DNA of 32,196 nt from an uncultured beta proteobacterium. Lineage in GTDB: Bacteria > Pseudomonadota > Gammaproteobacteria > Burkholderiales > Burkholderiaceae_C. Shown piece after piece: positions 31,620-32,196 of the stretch (its first letter is position 1; each line of letters opens with the position of its first letter). The position numbers and the translations under genes are program-made. The DNA is taken from positions 1-32,196 of the forward strand of contig CAIYYA010000262.1 of assembly GCA_903930255.1 (NCBI GenBank), read 5' to 3'. The notes beneath the pieces were generated by a model that made no database searches, was not told the DNA's origin, and was given only the letters and a program-made list of their open reading frames with translations.

Positions 31620-31996
31620 GATGGCACGACTTTACCGTGATGACCCAGCGCAGAATAATATCCGTCACGACTCAACTGGTGAAACTCAACCACCAGCAAA
31701 AGGGCAATATTTTGTGACCAAACGCTGAATTCGGTACCGTGAGAAAATAACCCCAAGTTGGACATTACAAATAAACTGCTTATGTGGTTTCTTTCCCAAG
31801 ATGCAATTCCAACAATCGAAAACGACCAAGCTCGTGTCATTCAGCGGTGCCCAAATTTTGCGCTGCTTTACATCCTTAGCGCCAGTTGAAATCTAGCTCT
31901 TTACCGGGCTTGAAGCTTAACGCTTTGTTACCAAAAATACATATTTCCGTCACGGTGATACGGTACGCTTGAACTTTCCACATAACAACCAAAACC
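31620..31996. other. Gene-free interval
   Basis: These 377 bases contain only short, unconvincing frames (for example one of 74 codons on the minus strand at 31616-31840). I see no RNA gene, clear repeat or hairpin terminator. The right end presumably holds the promoter of the gene beginning at 31997, but no convincing -35/-10 pair is visible. Confidence 0.5.
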
Positions 31997-32196
31997 ATGA
32001 TGTCTACAGCTACCTACCGTCTTGAGAGTTCTTACCCCATGTTCGGGCCACTGTTGCCTATTGCGGGTGCCAAATTACTGACCATTGTTGACCGCGCCAT
32101 GGCAACCGTCATGGCCGCAAAAAGCATGACTAAACCATGTGGGCATGAAATACGAGTCGTTCATGTTCCCACCGGAGAAGTTATCTTTCGCAAAAC
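31997..32196 (+). CDS. Unidentified protein, N-terminal part only
   Basis: An open frame starts at ATG ATG (31997) and runs 66 codons off the right edge. It begins MMSTATYRLESSYPMFGPLL and includes TIVDRAMATVMAAKSM and IRVVHVPTGEVIFRK. The composition and absence of stops suggest a real gene. There is no signal peptide or motif I recognise, and no clear ribosome site precedes the start. Confidence 0.55.
   Translation, partial: MMSTATYRLESSYPMFGPLLPIAGAKLLTIVDRAMATVMAAKSMTKPCGHEIRVVHVPTGEVIFRK

Noticed and set aside
31616..31840. Open frame of 74 codons on the minus strand
   Set aside because: No ribosome site, no recognisable domain, and it overlaps the start of the AlkD-like remnant.
1..32196. 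CRISPR arrays, tRNA or rRNA genes, insertion sequences, phage genes
   Set aside because: No regularly spaced repeats, no tRNA-like cloverleaf or rRNA segments, and no transposase, integrase or phage proteins were seen on either strand.

Overview
This window looks like a chromosomal segment of a betaproteobacterium, probably Burkholderiales near Comamonadaceae. The evidence is the protocatechuate 4,5-dioxygenase pair with a divergent LysR regulator, the bcs gene order D-P-Q-A-B, and moderate base composition. This placement is inferred from protein style; no search was run.

Positions 1-24103 form one large extracellular-polysaccharide locus in three blocks. Block 1 (minus strand, 6320 down past the left edge) encodes a BcsE-like c-di-GMP receptor split in two by an in-frame TGA, a TPR plus beta-barrel outer-membrane exporter, a processive family-2 glycosyltransferase with all catalytic motifs intact, a 73-residue membrane protein, and a NodB-type deacetylase cut by the window edge. 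Block 2 (plus strand, 6433-13053) encodes a degenerate deacetylase-like lipoprotein, AlgF, an AlgJ/AlgX-like SGNH protein, an intact deacetylase-like protein and a second AlgJ/AlgX-like protein. Block 3 (minus strand, 24103 down to 13064) is a tightly coupled operon: bcsD, bcsP, bcsQ, bcsA-like, bcsB, a second bcsQ/parA, a GH18-like hydrolase, algI (MBOAT) and algJ.

The main finding is that the BcsA-like protein (19873-21987) aligns along its length with cellulose synthase but has lost essentially every catalytic motif (DD, DxD, TED, QxxRW), and its PilZ c-di-GMP motif as well. The locus instead carries a PgaC/IcaA-like synthase with intact motifs, a GH18-like hydrolase where cellulose loci carry the GH8 cellulase BcsZ, a short BcsC/PgaA-like exporter, three NodB-deacetylase paralogues and a full O-acetylation set (AlgI, AlgF and three AlgJ/X-like proteins). 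I infer a hybrid bcs/pga/alg machine in which the Bcs core is a scaffold or secretion platform for a non-cellulose, possibly amino-sugar-containing and acetyl-modified glycan. c-di-GMP input could come through BcsE, which keeps RxGD. A run of 11 G inside bcsB could act as a phase-variation switch.

The right part is ordinary: an AmpG-like MFS transporter (24277-25611), an OmpR-type two-component system (25721-27711), ligB and ligA (minus) with a divergent LysR regulator (28585-29951), an EcsC-family/DUF924 pair (minus, 30130-31291), a decayed AlkD-like remnant (31335-31619), and the start of an unidentified gene (31997 to the right edge). I saw no rRNA, tRNA, CRISPR array or insertion sequence.
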